Under the pieces are notes generated by a model that saw only the letters and a program-made list of their open reading frames with translations, searched no databases and was not told where the DNA came from. Below are positions 1-10,466 of a DNA stretch of 64,000 nucleotides, in pieces (positions within the stretch are counted from its first letter, which is position 1; each line of letters starts with the position of its first letter). The stretch comes from Ascaphus truei (Eukaryota; Chordata; Amphibia; Anura; Ascaphidae). A program made the translations under genes and the position numbers. The DNA is taken from NCBI GenBank assembly GCA_036426205.1, contig CM071574.1, positions 12,937,474 through 13,001,473 of the forward strand. Direction: 5' to 3'.

Positions 1-216
1 CATGTCTTCAGCGCAAGACGCAAATTAGCGGCAGTATGGAAGCAAACAATTATCCCCCCAATCTCCAAAGTTAAAAATAAAGTCTGGCAGATTTGCTGCA
101 TGGAAAAGCTGGTCAGTCTTAACAACGACACCTGCTTAGACTTTGAGGAGGTATGGGTGCCATGGATTCTGGGGGTTGGACAACCAGGAACAGATACCCA
201 TTCAATTGTGTTGTAA
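1..216 (+). CDS. L1 ORF2 protein, C-terminal fragment (partial)
   Basis: Frame 1 is open from the first base to a TAA at 214-216, about 71 codons. The peptide contains an AVWKQ block, a KVWQICCMEKL block and an NNDT ... VWVPW block, which line up with the last 70 residues of the complete ORF2 proteins encoded at 5,345-9,148 and 26,242-30,043. This tail of ORF2 lies after the reverse transcriptase and the Cys-rich knuckle, and its own role is poorly known. No stop or frameshift is seen in the visible part, but the upstream part is missing, so nothing can be said about activity. Confidence 0.85.
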   Translation, partial: HVFSARRKLAAVWKQTIIPPISKVKNKVWQICCMEKLVSLNNDTCLDFEEVWVPWILGVGQPGTDTHSIVL

Positions 217-408
217 AAACTGTTATATATACTGGCTGTGTAATTGAATGTTATAAAATGCGTTGTTCTGTAAAATTGTAACTGGACATGTACTCCCCAC
301 CCCCTGCCTTTATTTTTTGTACCCCCCCTTTTTTATTTTTTTCCACTTCCCCCTCCCCTGAAAAACTCCAATAAAATTTGAGTTAAAAACAAACAAAACA
401 AAAAAAAA
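1..408 (+). mobile_element. 3' end of an L1-type LINE, cut by the window edge
   Basis: The first 216 bases are the end of an L1 ORF2. A short 3' UTR follows with a C/T-rich tract (about 296-358), an AATAAA signal near 371 and an A-rich tail to about 408. The order of parts matches the other L1 copies in this window, all of which end in a similar AATAAA ... GAGTTAAAA terminus. The 5' part lies outside the window, so its length and target duplication cannot be judged. Confidence 0.9.
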
Positions 409-456
409 CACTTTGTATAACTTCCTTTGAATACCACTATGTATAACTTCCTAGAG

Positions 457-639
457 CAGGGGTGGCCAACTCCAGTCCTCAAGGGACACCTACAGATTGG
501 GGTTTCAGGATATCCCTGCTTCAGCACAAGTGGCTCAATCAGTGCCTCAGTCGATGACTGAGCCACCTATGCTGAAGCAGGGATATCCTGAAAACCTGAC
601 CAGTTGGTGGCCCTTGAAGACTGGAGTTGGTCACTCCTG
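457..639. mobile_element. hAT-like MITE, 183 bp, with 8-bp target duplication
   Basis: The element starts CAGGGGTGGCCAACTCCAGT and ends with a near inverted copy (ACTGGAGTTGGTCACTCCTG). Its two halves are complementary over much of their length, so it can fold on itself. It is flanked by TCCTAGAG (449-456) and TCCTAGGG (640-647), an 8-bp duplication with one change and a TCTAGAG-like core, as expected for hAT transposons. It has no coding capacity. Related copies lie at 2,032, 38,716, 41,250, 57,085 and 60,277. Confidence 0.8.
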
Positions 640-647
640 TCCTAGGG

Positions 648-1972
648 GTTCACAATTACAAAGGGTACAAACATGTGCACTGAATTCACCTACAGTAATC
701 CTACAAACCAGAAAAAGAAGTCATCAAAAGGTTGATATTACAATGATTGGAGTGGCTACTGTAGTTCACATGAACTGGGAAGGTATAATATGCTATGAGG
801 TCAGTATAGTGAACGGTTTGACAATGTATGGGGAAAGTTATATATGATTAGGACATAGGGTTCCAATGATTGCACTTTCTATCTTGACAGTCATTCTGTA
901 TTATTTAGAAACCAGGCTATATACCTTCGGCTACAGTTTGCTCCTAGAAATCCCTAAATAATGTTTATGGGCTCACCTATAGGTAATCAAGAAACATAAG
1001 CTACAGATCTGACTGTGAAAACCAAAAGTTTTGACTTTAATTAGGAAATAGTATACATTGAACCTTAGAAGACACTATTTTTAATTTCATGTCAAGTTAG
1101 AGCAGGGAAAAGATGCCAGTGGAACTGCATACATAGCCAAGTCGTTTTCCCATGAACTCCCTTCTAGGAAAAAATCTCCATTAACAATGCCTTTTCTCTG
1201 ACTTTACAAGCTAGATTTTCTAATAAAATGTTTGATAAAAGGTTCTACATGTGTAATACTAGCATCTGCCTGGACGCTTAATTGGTTAGTATGTTCAATT
1301 ACAATACATAGGAGCATAACGTACTGCAGCTTTATTGCTAGGAAGAAGCATTCAGGGTATATAAGACCCCAACATGATATGTGTGAGAATATAAAACGTG
1401 AGGATTTCTGGGTTGTAAGCTAGAGACATGCGCAGTGCTGAATTGCGATGTGATTCTAAGGCAATGTTTAAATAGCACCCAAAAGGGGAGTAGATCACAT
1501 TGATTTATTTTTTTAAGTGTCGCCAAAACTGATGTCATCTTCTGGCATTTCAAGTGCCCCACCCTTTCATGGCGATCTCCAAAGGTCCTAAATGTTATCT
1601 GGAAGTGATCCATATGATTAGAGCATAAAAAGATTTTCCTTTTTAATCCACCTCTGTTTCCAATTATATTTAAAAAGGTTGTCTGAATAGTTGGCAAGAG
1701 TTTCATCTAAATTTCTTTACCCAAAACCAACAGAGGGTTTTATTCCTGCTTAAAAATATGGCTGCAAATTGTTAAAAAAAAGATTAATATTTATTTTGTC
1801 AGAAATATTTAATAAGTGGATTATAAAGGACTTGATATTCAGACATTCTTTTACACCTAAAAGGAAATATAAAACAGCAAATCAAAAATGATATCAGTAT
1901 CTATACATAGAGAATACAGATAGAAGAGATAGGTCACTGTGACTTGTTTCTGTCACGTTCTATTGTGCCTCC
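648..1972. other. Non-coding, no feature recognised
   Basis: AT-rich sequence. Short open frames at 1,232-1,423 and 1,338-1,706 have no recognisable protein content or splice context. I see no repeat family member here. Confidence 0.5.
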
Positions 1973-1980
1973 GTGTGAGA

Positions 1981-2006
1981 CAACGTTTCAACTTCCTTTC
2001 TCAAGG
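1981..2006 (-). repeat. Hairpin module copy (shortened stem)
   Basis: On the minus strand this reads CCTTGAGAAAG, a short spacer, then GAAACGTTG. It is one of at least eight copies of a recurrent module in this window (see findings). The stem in this copy is reduced. The flanking sequence is not clearly shared with the other copies. Confidence 0.5.
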
Positions 2007-2031
2007 CATAGGAAATAGTGAACACTTATAC

Positions 2032-2118
2032 CAGGGTTAGCCAACTCCAGCACTCAAGGGCCACCAACTGGTCAAATTTTACTGATATCCCTGCTTCAGC
2101 ACAGGTGGCTCAGTCAAC
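2032..2118. mobile_element. hAT-like MITE, truncated copy
   Basis: Starts CAGGGTTAGCCAACTCCAGC and contains the family's internal ATATCCCTGCTTCAGCACAG block, but breaks off after GGCTCAGTC. Only the left half of the 457-639 element is present. Confidence 0.65.
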
Positions 2119-2339
2119 GATACGGACCTCCCAACACCACCATCGAACCAGCACGCTTGGCGCCGTCCTGTGTTGCTAGCACATTTGGGCAGTGACATCA
2201 CCTCACCCCATACTCTGAACGGATTCCTCGTGGTGGATCCAAATAGAATCAAAAGTGCAACAACAGACAATATAACGCCCAGAGGAAAGTGCACAGAAAT
2301 GATACAATAAAATAAATTAAAAAGAGTGTAGAAGCAACT

Positions 2340-2461
2340 TTCATAATACATGCATATTACAGGCCTCGTGGAGATCCTGACTTAATTCTCATTAACTGTT
2401 GGCTCACATGATGGTGCAATAAAACATCACAGAAAGAAGTTCCCATCTCATTTATTTTAAT
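2340..2461. repeat. Dispersed repeat fragment
   Basis: The block CATGATGGTGCAATAAAACA, followed by ACAGAAAGAAGT and CCCATCTCATTTATTTT, closely matches sequence at about 17,603-17,668, where it follows a hairpin module. The class is not known. Confidence 0.5.
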
Positions 2462-2785
2462 AGCTGCGAAGCAGGGGGTCTCCGGAGTTGAACCTCATTC
2501 ATTTCAGCTCCAGGGACCCCCCTGCTCCCCGAGATACATACCTCCGTAGGGGATGCTTGTAGCAGCGCCACAGGTTCAAGGTTCTGGTCACAGTGGCCAA
2601 TAGGAAGTCCCGCAAGGGATGACATCCCGGCTTCTTATTGGCCCACATGAGATTTAAGACGCCATTTCGATAGCCCCACACATCCCAGCCGGAACTGCTA
2701 CCGGCACTCCCTATTGAAAAAAAGCATATTGGAAAGCAGGGGATCCCGGAGCTGAAATTAACGCAGCTCTGGTTTAATCCCATAA
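2462..2785. repeat. Dispersed inverted-repeat family, copy 1
   Basis: Both ends carry GGGGGTCTCCGGAG- or GGGATCCCGGAGCTGAA-like blocks in opposite orientation. The middle has a 'CTTATTGGCCCACATGAG ... TTTAAGACG' block. The same blocks recur at 21,440-21,790 and 52,690-53,010, so this is a dispersed family. The class cannot be set from the sequence alone; the inverted ends suggest a non-autonomous DNA transposon. Confidence 0.6.
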
Positions 2786-2788
2786 CTG

Positions 2789-2789
<1 letters not shown>

Positions 2790-2827
<38 letters not shown>
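2790..2827. repeat. (TA)n microsatellite
   Basis: About 19 TA units directly abutting the left end of the Tigger-like element, whose target duplication is TA. Confidence 0.95.
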
Positions 2828-2830
<3 letters not shown>

Positions 2831-2998
2831 GTAAACCCCGTTATAACGCGGTCCTCGGGGTCCACCCCGAGACCACCGCGTTAATAACGGGGTCGCGCTA
2901 ATTTAAAAAAAAAAATGGCCACCGCGTGCCTGTTCGGGAGGAAGTGAGGAGGGAAGGAAGGAAGAGGTGTCCGGAAGCCCTAAATGCGGGCCACATGC

Positions 2999-3089
2999 CT
3001 CCTCCCTCTCCCTCCCAGCCCCCTCCCTCTCCCTCCCATCCCCTCCCTCTCCCTCCCAGCCCCCTCCCTCTCCCTCCCAGCCCCTTCCC
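2999..3089. repeat. C/T-rich minisatellite, about 18-27 bp unit
   Basis: The unit CCCTCTCCCTCCCAGCCC repeats about four to five times with small variation (CCCATCCC in one unit). It lies inside the Tigger-like element. A separate copy of a CGCGAGAGGGAGGCCCGGGG block occurs twice just downstream (about 3,088 and 3,150). Confidence 0.85.
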
Positions 3090-3536
3090 GCGAGAGGGAG
3101 GCCCGGGGAACAGAAGAAAAAAAAACTGCCGGAAGTCATCAGCTCCGGCGCGAGAGGGAGGCCCGGGGAACAGGTGATCAGCCGCCTGGACCACTTTGCC
3201 GCACCAACCCCCCCAGGCACCGTCACCAACTCTCCCCCTCGCAGGACCGGGCCCCCCTCACACCGCCGTATAGCGCAGGGTCGTCGGCCACTCCGCCGCA
3301 TCGCAGGGCCCCACCACCCCCCACCCCCAATGACGTCCCACCCCCGCCCCGGGCCGTACCGCCAACCTACCCCCACTACCTCCCCGCGCTGCACCGGGCC
3401 ATCACCAGCCCCCACAGCAGGGGCCCCCGGCAGCATCACCCCCTCACCGCAGCACCACCCCCAGTGGCACGCAGCGCCCCCCCCCCCCCCCTGTAGCCAC
3501 ATGCCTCACCAATCATCCCCAAGGTAAGGCTGATTT

Positions 3537-3539
3537 ATG

Positions 3540-3575
<36 letters not shown>

Positions 3576-3850
3576 TGAGCAATGAGCAGTGTGTCAGTGT
3601 GTGCAATGAGCAGTGTGTGTCAGTGTGAGCAGTGTGTGTGCAGTGTGAGCAATGAGCAGTGTGTCAGTGTGAGCAATGAGCAGTGTGTCAGTGTGTGCAG
3701 TGTGAGCAATGAGCAGTGTGTGTGCAGTGTGTGTGCAGTGTGTGTGCAATGTGAGCAATGTGCAGTGTGTGCAGTGTGAGCAATGAGCAGTGTGTGTGCA
3801 ATGTGTGCAGTGTGAGCAATGAGCAGTGTGTGTGCAGTGAGTGTGTGCAG
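3537..3850. repeat. GTGAGCAATGAGCAGTGT minisatellite
   Basis: After a (TG)n run, units made of GTGTGTGCAGT and GTGAGCAATGAGCAGT repeat about a dozen times in mixed order. The array is inside the Tigger-like element. Its open frames (Cys/Ser/Val-rich) are not genes. Confidence 0.9.
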
Positions 3851-3957
3851 TTTTTTTATTTATTTATTTATTTTATTTTTAAACGGGAGCCACGGGAAAA
3901 ACGCGTTATAACCGAATCGCAGTATAGCGAGGCGCGTTATAACGGGGTTTACCTGTA

Positions 3958-4224
3958 TATATATATATTTTTTTTGGTAAGGGAATGCAGGATTGCTGCT
4001 TTAAGTACCGCAGCAGGAGGATCCCTGAGGTGGGAGCACAGGCCAAAAATCAGAAAGGAGCCTATGCTGTGGAGTTCTCAGGTTATTTTTGTCTCTTCAT
4101 ATATACATCTCTGACAAGGAGCACTCAGCTTTGTTTTTTCTATACTTGTTTTGTCCCTTTTTTTGTGTACACAGTTTGAATCTTGAGGTCTCCAGACCAC
4201 ATTTGTCTCATCATTCTTAAAACA
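3958..4224. other. Non-coding, no feature recognised
   Basis: Short T-rich and unique sequence between the Tigger-like element and the next dispersed repeat. Confidence 0.4.
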
Positions 4225-4560
4225 GCAAAACATGTGACATATTAGATTTCTTTTTAATAAATCAGTTCTGTAGTATTAGATAAGGGACAGCTATGCTTTT
4301 TTTCTTTTTATTAAACTCTTAATACCATTTTTAAAGCAGTAACACTACTTTCCCCCTTTTCTTGTTTGTATAAAACTCTAATCTGTAACAATAGTCAATG
4401 TTACCTTTGTAATTTCAGGATACATTGTAGCTGCTGAGCTACACTGACTGAAGGATTGATTGAAACTGAAAAAGGCCATTACGTTAGGCACACAAATAAA
4501 GATTTGTTACAGATTTATAACAGGAGCACCAAACGATTTCCAGTTTACAGTAGGTAAGAA
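4225..4560 (+). repeat. Dispersed repeat family ('ATCAGTTCTGTAGTATTA'), copy
   Basis: Shares ordered blocks with copies at 17,925-18,310, 41,390-41,800 (inverted) and 54,955-55,395: AGCAAAACATGTGA, ATCAGTTCTGTAGTATTA, CTCTTAATACCATTTTTAA, CAATAGTCAATGTTACCTT, ACATTGTAGCTGCTGAG and GAAGGATTGATTGAAACTGA. The TTAA-flanked element at 51,099-51,424 shares the ATCAGTTCTG block and may be a shorter relative. Class uncertain. Confidence 0.65.
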
Positions 4561-4994
4561 TGTAGAATTATACATTGTCACATGATTTACATATAAGAAG
4601 AAAAAAAAGAGGGGAATGTACGATTGATGCTTTAATATTTTACAGGAGGCATCTACTATTTTTTATTTTTCTTAACTTCAGTAAACTTTCTACAGGAGTA
4701 ACTAACAGAGCAGAGTTTAGCATTTACAGAACAAGATGTTAAAGCAACAGCAGAAGAAGCGTTTGGGCCAGACAGGCCATTGAGTCATCTGAGAGAATTA
4801 GAATGATTCAAGTAAAAAGAAAGAGTTCCACTTGCAAAGCAACACTTTCACTGAAGCTCAACCGTTCCCATCAACAGCATCAGCAATCACAATGTCTGTG
4901 GTGGCCAACTCTTAACAGAGTATCCGTGGATTTAATACTACTCGTCATAGAAGAGGTTGGAACACATCTGATGGACACATGCAGAGAAATATGA

Positions 4995-5008
4995 AAAACT
5001 GCATTTTT
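4995..5008. repeat. Target-site duplication of the full-length L1 (3' side)
   Basis: AAAACTGCATTTTT, repeated exactly at 12,832-12,845. It directly borders the element's A-tail, which reads as poly-T on this strand. Confidence 0.9.
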
Positions 5009-5344
5009 TTTTTTTTTTTTTATAACTTGTATTTTTTTATTTTTGTGAAAATACAGCATATATACATTTTATTTCCAGTACTGTGACATGCATTATTCAT
5101 ATCTCTTATGTATAACAGCTGAGCGCAAACATTGTCATCAAAACATAGTTATAAGTATTGACATAATCTTAAATAATAAATAATCATAAAGTAAAGTTAG
5201 GTGGGGGGGGGAGGGGAAGAGGGTGGGAGGGGGAGGGAGGACGGGATGCCGCGACTCTGCTCATCGCCTCCGAGACCGATGTCTAGTTTAATTTGTTGCT
5301 GCTGGGTGGGCTACTCCATCACCGGAGAACGCATCTAGCTACTA
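5009..5344 (-). other. L1 3' UTR and A-tail
   Basis: On the coding strand this has a long C/T-rich tract (complement of 5,201-5,240), then AATAAAAAAATAC and an A-run. The C/T tract is also present in the other L1 copies here. This is the opposite strand bias to the G-rich 3' UTR tract of mammalian L1. Confidence 0.75.
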
Positions 5345-8300
5345 TTAAAGCAAAACGGTGGAACTCTCCACCCCAGGGATGTCTGTCTGGGCCAGCCAAG
5401 GCGTCCAGACTTTTAGGAAATTTTCGCCAGTGTCATTGACTAAACTTGTCAATTTTTCCATCTGGCATATGAACCAAATTTTGTTCCGAATTTTGGGGAT
5501 AACAGGAATTTCACTTTGTTTCCATAATGCTGCGATCTCGCACCGCACGGCTGTAGCAAAATGAGCTATTAGTTTAAGAGTTGCCTTTGAGAAGCCCTGT
5601 CGTGCTCTTCCCAAAAGGAAGAGCCCGGGGTCAAATGGGATGTCGAGGCCTAAAAGCCTCTGAAGCCAATTGATGATTTTTTTCCATAGTGGACTCAGCC
5701 GGGGGCAGGACCACAGCATATGTAACAGATCAGCGGGTTCTCCACACTGTCTAGGACAGAGCGGAGAACTACCGTGTACAAATTTGGATAGTCTAAGCGG
5801 GGTGAGGTACCACCTCATTAGGACCTTATATGCGTTCTCCTTTAATGTTGTGCAAATCGAGCTCTTAGCAGCTGTTGTTGCTATTTGTGTCCACTCGTCT
5901 AAATCTAGGGTCTCCCCTAAGTCTGTTTCCCATTTTAGCATGTAGCCTAGTTTGTGGGTGACTTTAATTCCAGAACCGATCACTTCTCTATACATCTGCG
6001 ATGTGAGTCCCTTCGTATTAGTCTCATTCAGACAGAGCTTTTCGAAAGTTGTCAATGGTGGATATGGGGTTGAGTTGTTGTAAAAGGCTCTGATCTGGAG
6101 GTATCTATAGAATTCTGATTGTGGGATATTTTTCTCTTCTCTAATTTGTGCAAATGATATGAGTTTGTTGTCCACCACCAGATCTTGTAATCTCATAATA
6201 TTATGCTGTTTCCAAATTTGAAAGTTAGCGCTAGGCATACCCGGAGCAAAGTGTGGGTTACCCCATAGGGTTGTCATCAGGGATTTTTTGGACGTAAGTC
6301 CGCATCGAAATTTGGTAACATCCCAGATTGCTAATGAGTTGGTCATTGAGGATAGCGGCTGAAGTATAGCGGATTTTCTTGCTATTTTTGGAGTCCATAA
6401 TAGGTTGCTTAGTTCCAATGGGGAACAGGCTTTGCTTTCCAATGCGACCCATCGCTTCAAATCAGGGTTTGTTTGCCATTGGGAGAGTTGACATAATTGG
6501 GCCGCTCGATAGTATGAAATTAAGCAAGGTACTGCTAAGCCCCCTTCTGTTGGGTGTTTCATTAGGATCTGACTATTTATTCTAGGTTTTTTGCCTCCCC
6601 AAATAAATGTAAAAATGGCGGATTGTAGATCTCTAATTTCCTTCAAATTTAACGGTACTGGGAGGGTTTGGAATAAGTATAAGATGCGTGGGAGAACATT
6701 CATTTTTATGCTATATATTTTTCCTATCCAAGAGATATTGAATTTCGCCCACCTTCTTATATCCTCCTTCAGTGCTTTAATTAATTTGGGATAGTTTGCT
6801 TTATAAATTGATTTATATTCACTTGTAATAAATACCCCTAAGTATTTAATTGCCTTAGGTTGCCAGCGAAAGTTGAAGTTTAAAGAGATCAGTTTTTCTT
6901 CTGGTTTTGGAATGGTAACGTTCAGGGCTTCTGACTTTGACTGGTTTATTTTAAATCCTGAAATTTTGTTGAACTTATCTAATAGGCTGAAGAGGTTAGG
7001 GAGGGAGGTGAGTGGTTTAGACAAGACCAATAGCACATCGTCAGCATAGAGGGCTATTTTGTGGGATTGATTATCTAATTTGAGACCGGAAATATCCGGA
7101 TTCTCTCTCACATGTGCCGCTAACGGTTCCATGCACATGGCAAAGAGTAAGGGCGAGAGGGGGCAACCCTGTCTCGTGCCACTCTTGATCTTAAATATGT
7201 CCGAGGGGTAGCCTTGGTGCATCACTTTGGCTGTCGGACCAGTGTACAGCGCCATAATAGCTGATATTAATTTATTCTCGAAACCAAATGCTCCAAGTGT
7301 AGCTTTTAAGTATGCCCAGTCGATCCTATCAAAGGCCTTTTCTGCATCTAGACTTAACACCATAATTTTTACTTTTTGCGATTTGGCTACTTCTAGCAGA
7401 TCAACGATTCGACGGATATTATCTCCCGCTTGTCTATCTTTAATGAATCCGACTTGATCTGGGTGTATTAGTCTAGGTAGGATCTGACTTAATCTATTGG
7501 CAATCAATTTAGCATAGATTTTAATGTCCGTGTTGATAAGCGAGATAGGTCTATAACTTTTACAATCTAATGGGTCTTTGCCAGATTTATGAATTACGGA
7601 GATTGACGCTTGGAGCATGTTTTCGGGGAAGGGTTGTCCTGCCAAAACCGCGTTGAACATTTTGAGCAGGTATGGGGCCAAAATTTTGCTGAATTTTTTA
7701 TAATAGAGGCCCGAGAAGCCATCTGGACCCGGGGCCTTCGAGGTCTTAAGGTTGTCTATAACTAGATCTAGCTCTTCTATGGTAAAGTCGAGACTCAGTC
7801 GCCCTCTCTCCTCAACCGTCAGCTTTGGTAGTTTTGAACTCGAGAGAAATGACTCACGAGATCGTTCGGTATTTTGGTTATGTACTATTTTATCCCCATT
7901 ATATAGTTTCTCATAGAATGACTTGAATTCTTCAACAATTACAGATGGATTGCCAGAGATAGAGCCCGAGGATCTTTTAATGGCTTGTATACTATAATTA
8001 GGGGGTCTGTCTCTCAGTTTGTTGGCGAGCATAGTATCTGGCTTATTTGCTTTATCGAAAAATTTCCTCTTTGACCAATTCAGGGACATATCAGCCTGGG
8101 ATGTTAATAGAAGATTTATTTCTATTTTGGCATCTCTTATTGGTTTGAGTAGGTTGGGGTTATTGGATTGTTTATGTTTGTCTTCTAGGGTTTTCAATTT
8201 AGGTTGTAGTAAATTTAACTTGTATTCACGTTCTCTCTTTTTTCTAGACGCTATACTAATAAGTGTGCCCCTGAGCGTGGCTTTATGAGCCTCCCATAGG

Positions 8301-9148
8301 GATAGATAGGAGTCTACTGAACCATCGTTCAGTTGGAAAAATTGCTCTATTTCGTTGGCCACTAATTGAGCGGTGAAAGGGTTCTTTAATAGGGCTTCAT
8401 TAAGTTTCCAGTTTGCTCTAGGTCTGTCCAGAATTAGCTGGGTGCACCGTAGCTCTATAGGCGCATGATCTGACCATGAAATATCATGGATCCCTGTATG
8501 GGAGATCTGCGGGACCAGTCTGCTAGAGATAAAGAAGTAATCGATTCTGCTATAAGTTGAATGCGGGTGGGAGAAGAAGGTATAATCCCTGTCGTGGGGG
8601 TGTTGTTCCCGCCATATGTCTAGCAGTTGGTTTTTTGCTAGACCCCTACGTAGGGCCTTTGGGATAGCCTTTGGGTAACGCTGAGTTTGATGTGACCTAT
8701 CGAGCTTGGGATTTAGAGCTAGGTTAAAGTCTCCTGCTACAATTATGGGACCCTTGGCAGTTGTATGTAGTTTGTTGAAAAAGGTCGTGAAGAATTGTGG
8801 CTCTTGGATATTGGGGGCATACAGTGTTGCCAATGTTAGTGGTTGATTATTTAGGGTGCCTATTAGGATTAGGTATCTGCCTTCCTTATCTTTGAGGGTT
8901 TTCTCTAGATGGAAAGGGCATTTATTGTGAAAGATGATGGCTACTCCTCGTTTTTTTGTAGTAGACGAGGAGGTATAGAATTGTCGGAAGTGTTTGTCCA
9001 GGTATTTTGGAGTGTTCTTAGAGCTAAAGTGTGTTTCCTGGATTAGGATAATGTCCGCCTGCTTTCTTTGATAGTCAGTACAAGCTACCTTTCTCTTGTT
9101 TGGGCTATTGAGGCCTTTTACATTGTGAGATAATATAGTCAGCCCCAT
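5345..9148 (-). CDS. L1 ORF2 protein: endonuclease and reverse transcriptase (intact)
   Basis: 1,267 residues, near the usual L1 ORF2 length. The N-terminal third is an apurinic-type endonuclease: SHNVKGLN (7-14), QETHF with the catalytic Glu at 38, YAPN (110-113), GDFN (139-142), YSRIDYFF (199-206) and SDH (226-228). The reverse transcriptase follows: KAPGPDGF (471-478), SYRPISLIN (531-539), LDAEKAFDRIDW with the first catalytic Asp at 601, SGTRQGCPLSP (656-666) and the YADD box (701-704). Near the C-terminus is a C-x3-C-x7-H-x4-C knuckle (CPRQC ... H ... C). The enzyme nicks target DNA and primes reverse transcription there. The ATG at 9,148-9,146 sits just ahead of the conserved endonuclease start. 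No catalytic residue is missing. Confidence 0.95.
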   Translation of the reverse strand: MGLTILSHNVKGLNSPNKRKVACTDYQRKQADIILIQETHFSSKNTPKYLDKHFRQFYTSSSTTKKRGVAIIFHNKCPFHLEKTLKDKEGRYLILIGTLNNQPLTLATLYAPNIQEPQFFTTFFNKLHTTAKGPIIVAGDFNLALNPKLDRSHQTQRYPKAIPKALRRGLAKNQLLDIWREQHPHDRDYTFFSHPHSTYSRIDYFFISSRLVPQISHTGIHDISWSDHAPIELRCTQLILDRPRANWKLNEALLKNPFTAQLVANEIEQFFQLNDGSVDSYLSLWEAHKATLRGTLISIASRKKREREYKLNLLQPKLKTLEDKHKQSNNPNLLKPIRDAKIEINLLLTSQADMSLNWSKRKFFDKANKPDTMLANKLRDRPPNYSIQAIKRSSGSISGNPSVIVEEFKSFYEKLYNGDKIVHNQNTERSRESFLSSSKLPKLTVEERGRLSLDFTIEELDLVIDNLKTSKAPGPDGFSGLYYKKFSKILAPYLLKMFNAVLAGQPFPENMLQASISVIHKSGKDPLDCKSYRPISLINTDIKIYAKLIANRLSQILPRLIHPDQVGFIKDRQAGDNIRRIVDLLEVAKSQKVKIMVLSLDAEKAFDRIDWAYLKATLGAFGFENKLISAIMALYTGPTAKVMHQGYPSDIFKIKSGTRQGCPLSPLLFAMCMEPLAAHVRENPDISGLKLDNQSHKIALYADDVLLVLSKPLTSLPNLFSLLDKFNKISGFKINQSKSEALNVTIPKPEEKLISLNFNFRWQPKAIKYLGVFITSEYKSIYKANYPKLIKALKEDIRRWAKFNISWIGKIYSIKMNVLPRILYLFQTLPVPLNLKEIRDLQSAIFTFIWGGKKPRINSQILMKHPTEGGLAVPCLISYYRAAQLCQLSQWQTNPDLKRWVALESKACSPLELSNLLWTPKIARKSAILQPLSSMTNSLAIWDVTKFRCGLTSKKSLMTTLWGNPHFAPGMPSANFQIWKQHNIMRLQDLVVDNKLISFAQIREEKNIPQSEFYRYLQIRAFYNNSTPYPPLTTFEKLCLNETNTKGLTSQMYREVIGSGIKVTHKLGYMLKWETDLGETLDLDEWTQIATTAAKSSICTTLKENAYKVLMRWYLTPLRLSKFVHGSSPLCPRQCGEPADLLHMLWSCPRLSPLWKKIINWLQRLLGLDIPFDPGLFLLGRARQGFSKATLKLIAHFATAVRCEIAALWKQSEIPVIPKIRNKIWFICQMEKLTSLVNDTGENFLKVWTPWLAQTDIPGVESSTVLL

Positions 9149-10466
9149 GGTAAGATGTATTGGAGGGCTAGTGTAAGTGGGATCTGTGTGTTATACAGAG
9201 TGGTGGGGTGTGGTACCTGTACATCCAGTGTCTTTGGAGCGAGTGTGTTGCAGAGGCGGTCATTGATTTCGGACAGATGTCGCGGCATTCCGGTGGGGAG
9301 GGGAGGGGGAGGAAAGGAGACAAAAAACATTAGTAACATAAACAACAGTGGAGAACCAATAAGGGTCAAAGACTCTTGTGGATCTCTTGCCTTTGGGAGG
9401 GCAAATTGCCAGCAATTATCTGCACAGCCTGTGCAGTTGCCCCTGGAGTTTGGGGCATGCTCCTCCCAGAGGACTTTGTGGCTTGTCCTATAATAAGCTA
9501 GGACATGCCATGTCGGCTTCATGACGATAGCCAGGGAAGGGAGAAGACTCCCCCTCGACTTTTGTGGATGAAAATACAACTAGCGTGAACTTTGCATAAC
9601 AACAATTTATTTTTTTTTTTTTTTCCCATTATTTTTATTTTATTTTTTATATGGGGATAAGGTAACCCAGAGACCAGCCAGGCGGACGCTACGGTGGATG
9701 TCTGCATTAAGGGGACAGCTACCTGTCAGGAGAGTAGTTCCTCATAGGGAGGGATTTATACTAGGGGGGTCTCAGCTGTGGGATCAGTGCTCTTACGATG
9801 CTAAGAAGGGCATTGATAATGTGGAGATCACTAGTTAGCACCTCTAGCTCACAGTCCCTCCCTTGCTTGTCTTCCCCAGGTATCGCACAATATATATATA
9901 ATACAGGCGGCAGGGGGGGGGGGAGGGGGCGACCCATGACTCTCTTTCTATATAGTGGCGGTCATACCCCGTGTCCCGTCGCCCCCACCCCACCCAACCC
10001 CCTCCGATAAACACTGACCCACCCCCCCATCACATTGGGTGTTCTGTGCCACTATGCCCATGGGTGTGCACATTCCCCCCAGGACTAACGGGAAGTCCTT
10101 TGTGATGACGCCTCCATGACGCCGCAGGATCAGCTGTCCACACCGAGGGGTGAGTTGGGCGTGGATATGGGGGGAGAAGCGGCCGCCAGATGCGTCAACC
10201 GCATATATCGGGACTCTTTAGTGTGCCCCCTGTAGGGAGTGGGGGGCGCCCCCGTCATCTGTGTCTCCCTCCTCTGCAGTGCTGCATGGACCCTTCAAGA
10301 TGGCTGCTGGCCGCCTCCGAGTGCAGAGCGCTTCCGCGGGGGTAGCAAGATGGCCGCCGTCTCAAACCAAACTTTTGAAGGTCCCAACTTTATGGACAAC
10401 GTGGATGGACAAACGAGCAGTCCAGTGGTCGTGCCGCTTTAAGGCTCAACTGTTTGTTGCCGGACC
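9149..10466 (-). other. L1 spacer between ORF1 and ORF2, about 1.3 kb
   Basis: Mammalian L1 has tens of bases here. This spacer has no conserved open frame. It holds G- and C-rich homopolymers (about 9,913-9,930) and, on the plus strand, a T-run at 9,607-9,624 that is an A-run in element orientation. The second full-length element has a similar long gap, so the layout is a family trait and not damage. Confidence 0.75.

Larger units (their letters stand above)
2828..3955. mobile_element. pogo/Tigger-like non-autonomous DNA transposon, 1.13 kb
   Basis: The left end reads CAGGTAAACCCCGTTATAAC and the right end is its exact inverse (GTTATAACGGGGTTTACCTG). TA flanks both sides (2,826-2,827 and 3,956-3,957). 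Terminal CAG with TA duplications and a 'GTTATAACGCGG' inner block fits Tc1/mariner-superfamily elements of the pogo/Tigger type. No transposase is encoded. The inside is filled with two minisatellites and a GC-rich stretch (3,089-3,535). Overlapping long open frames in the GC-rich part are by-products of low stop-codon density. Confidence 0.75.

Noticed and set aside
2903..3527. Several overlapping 100-200 codon frames on both strands
   Set aside because: GC-rich interior of the Tigger-like element; composition-driven, with no domain or splice context.
3537..3850. Regular repeats that could suggest a CRISPR array
   Set aside because: Units are short and contiguous without unique spacers, in a eukaryotic transposon; it is a minisatellite.
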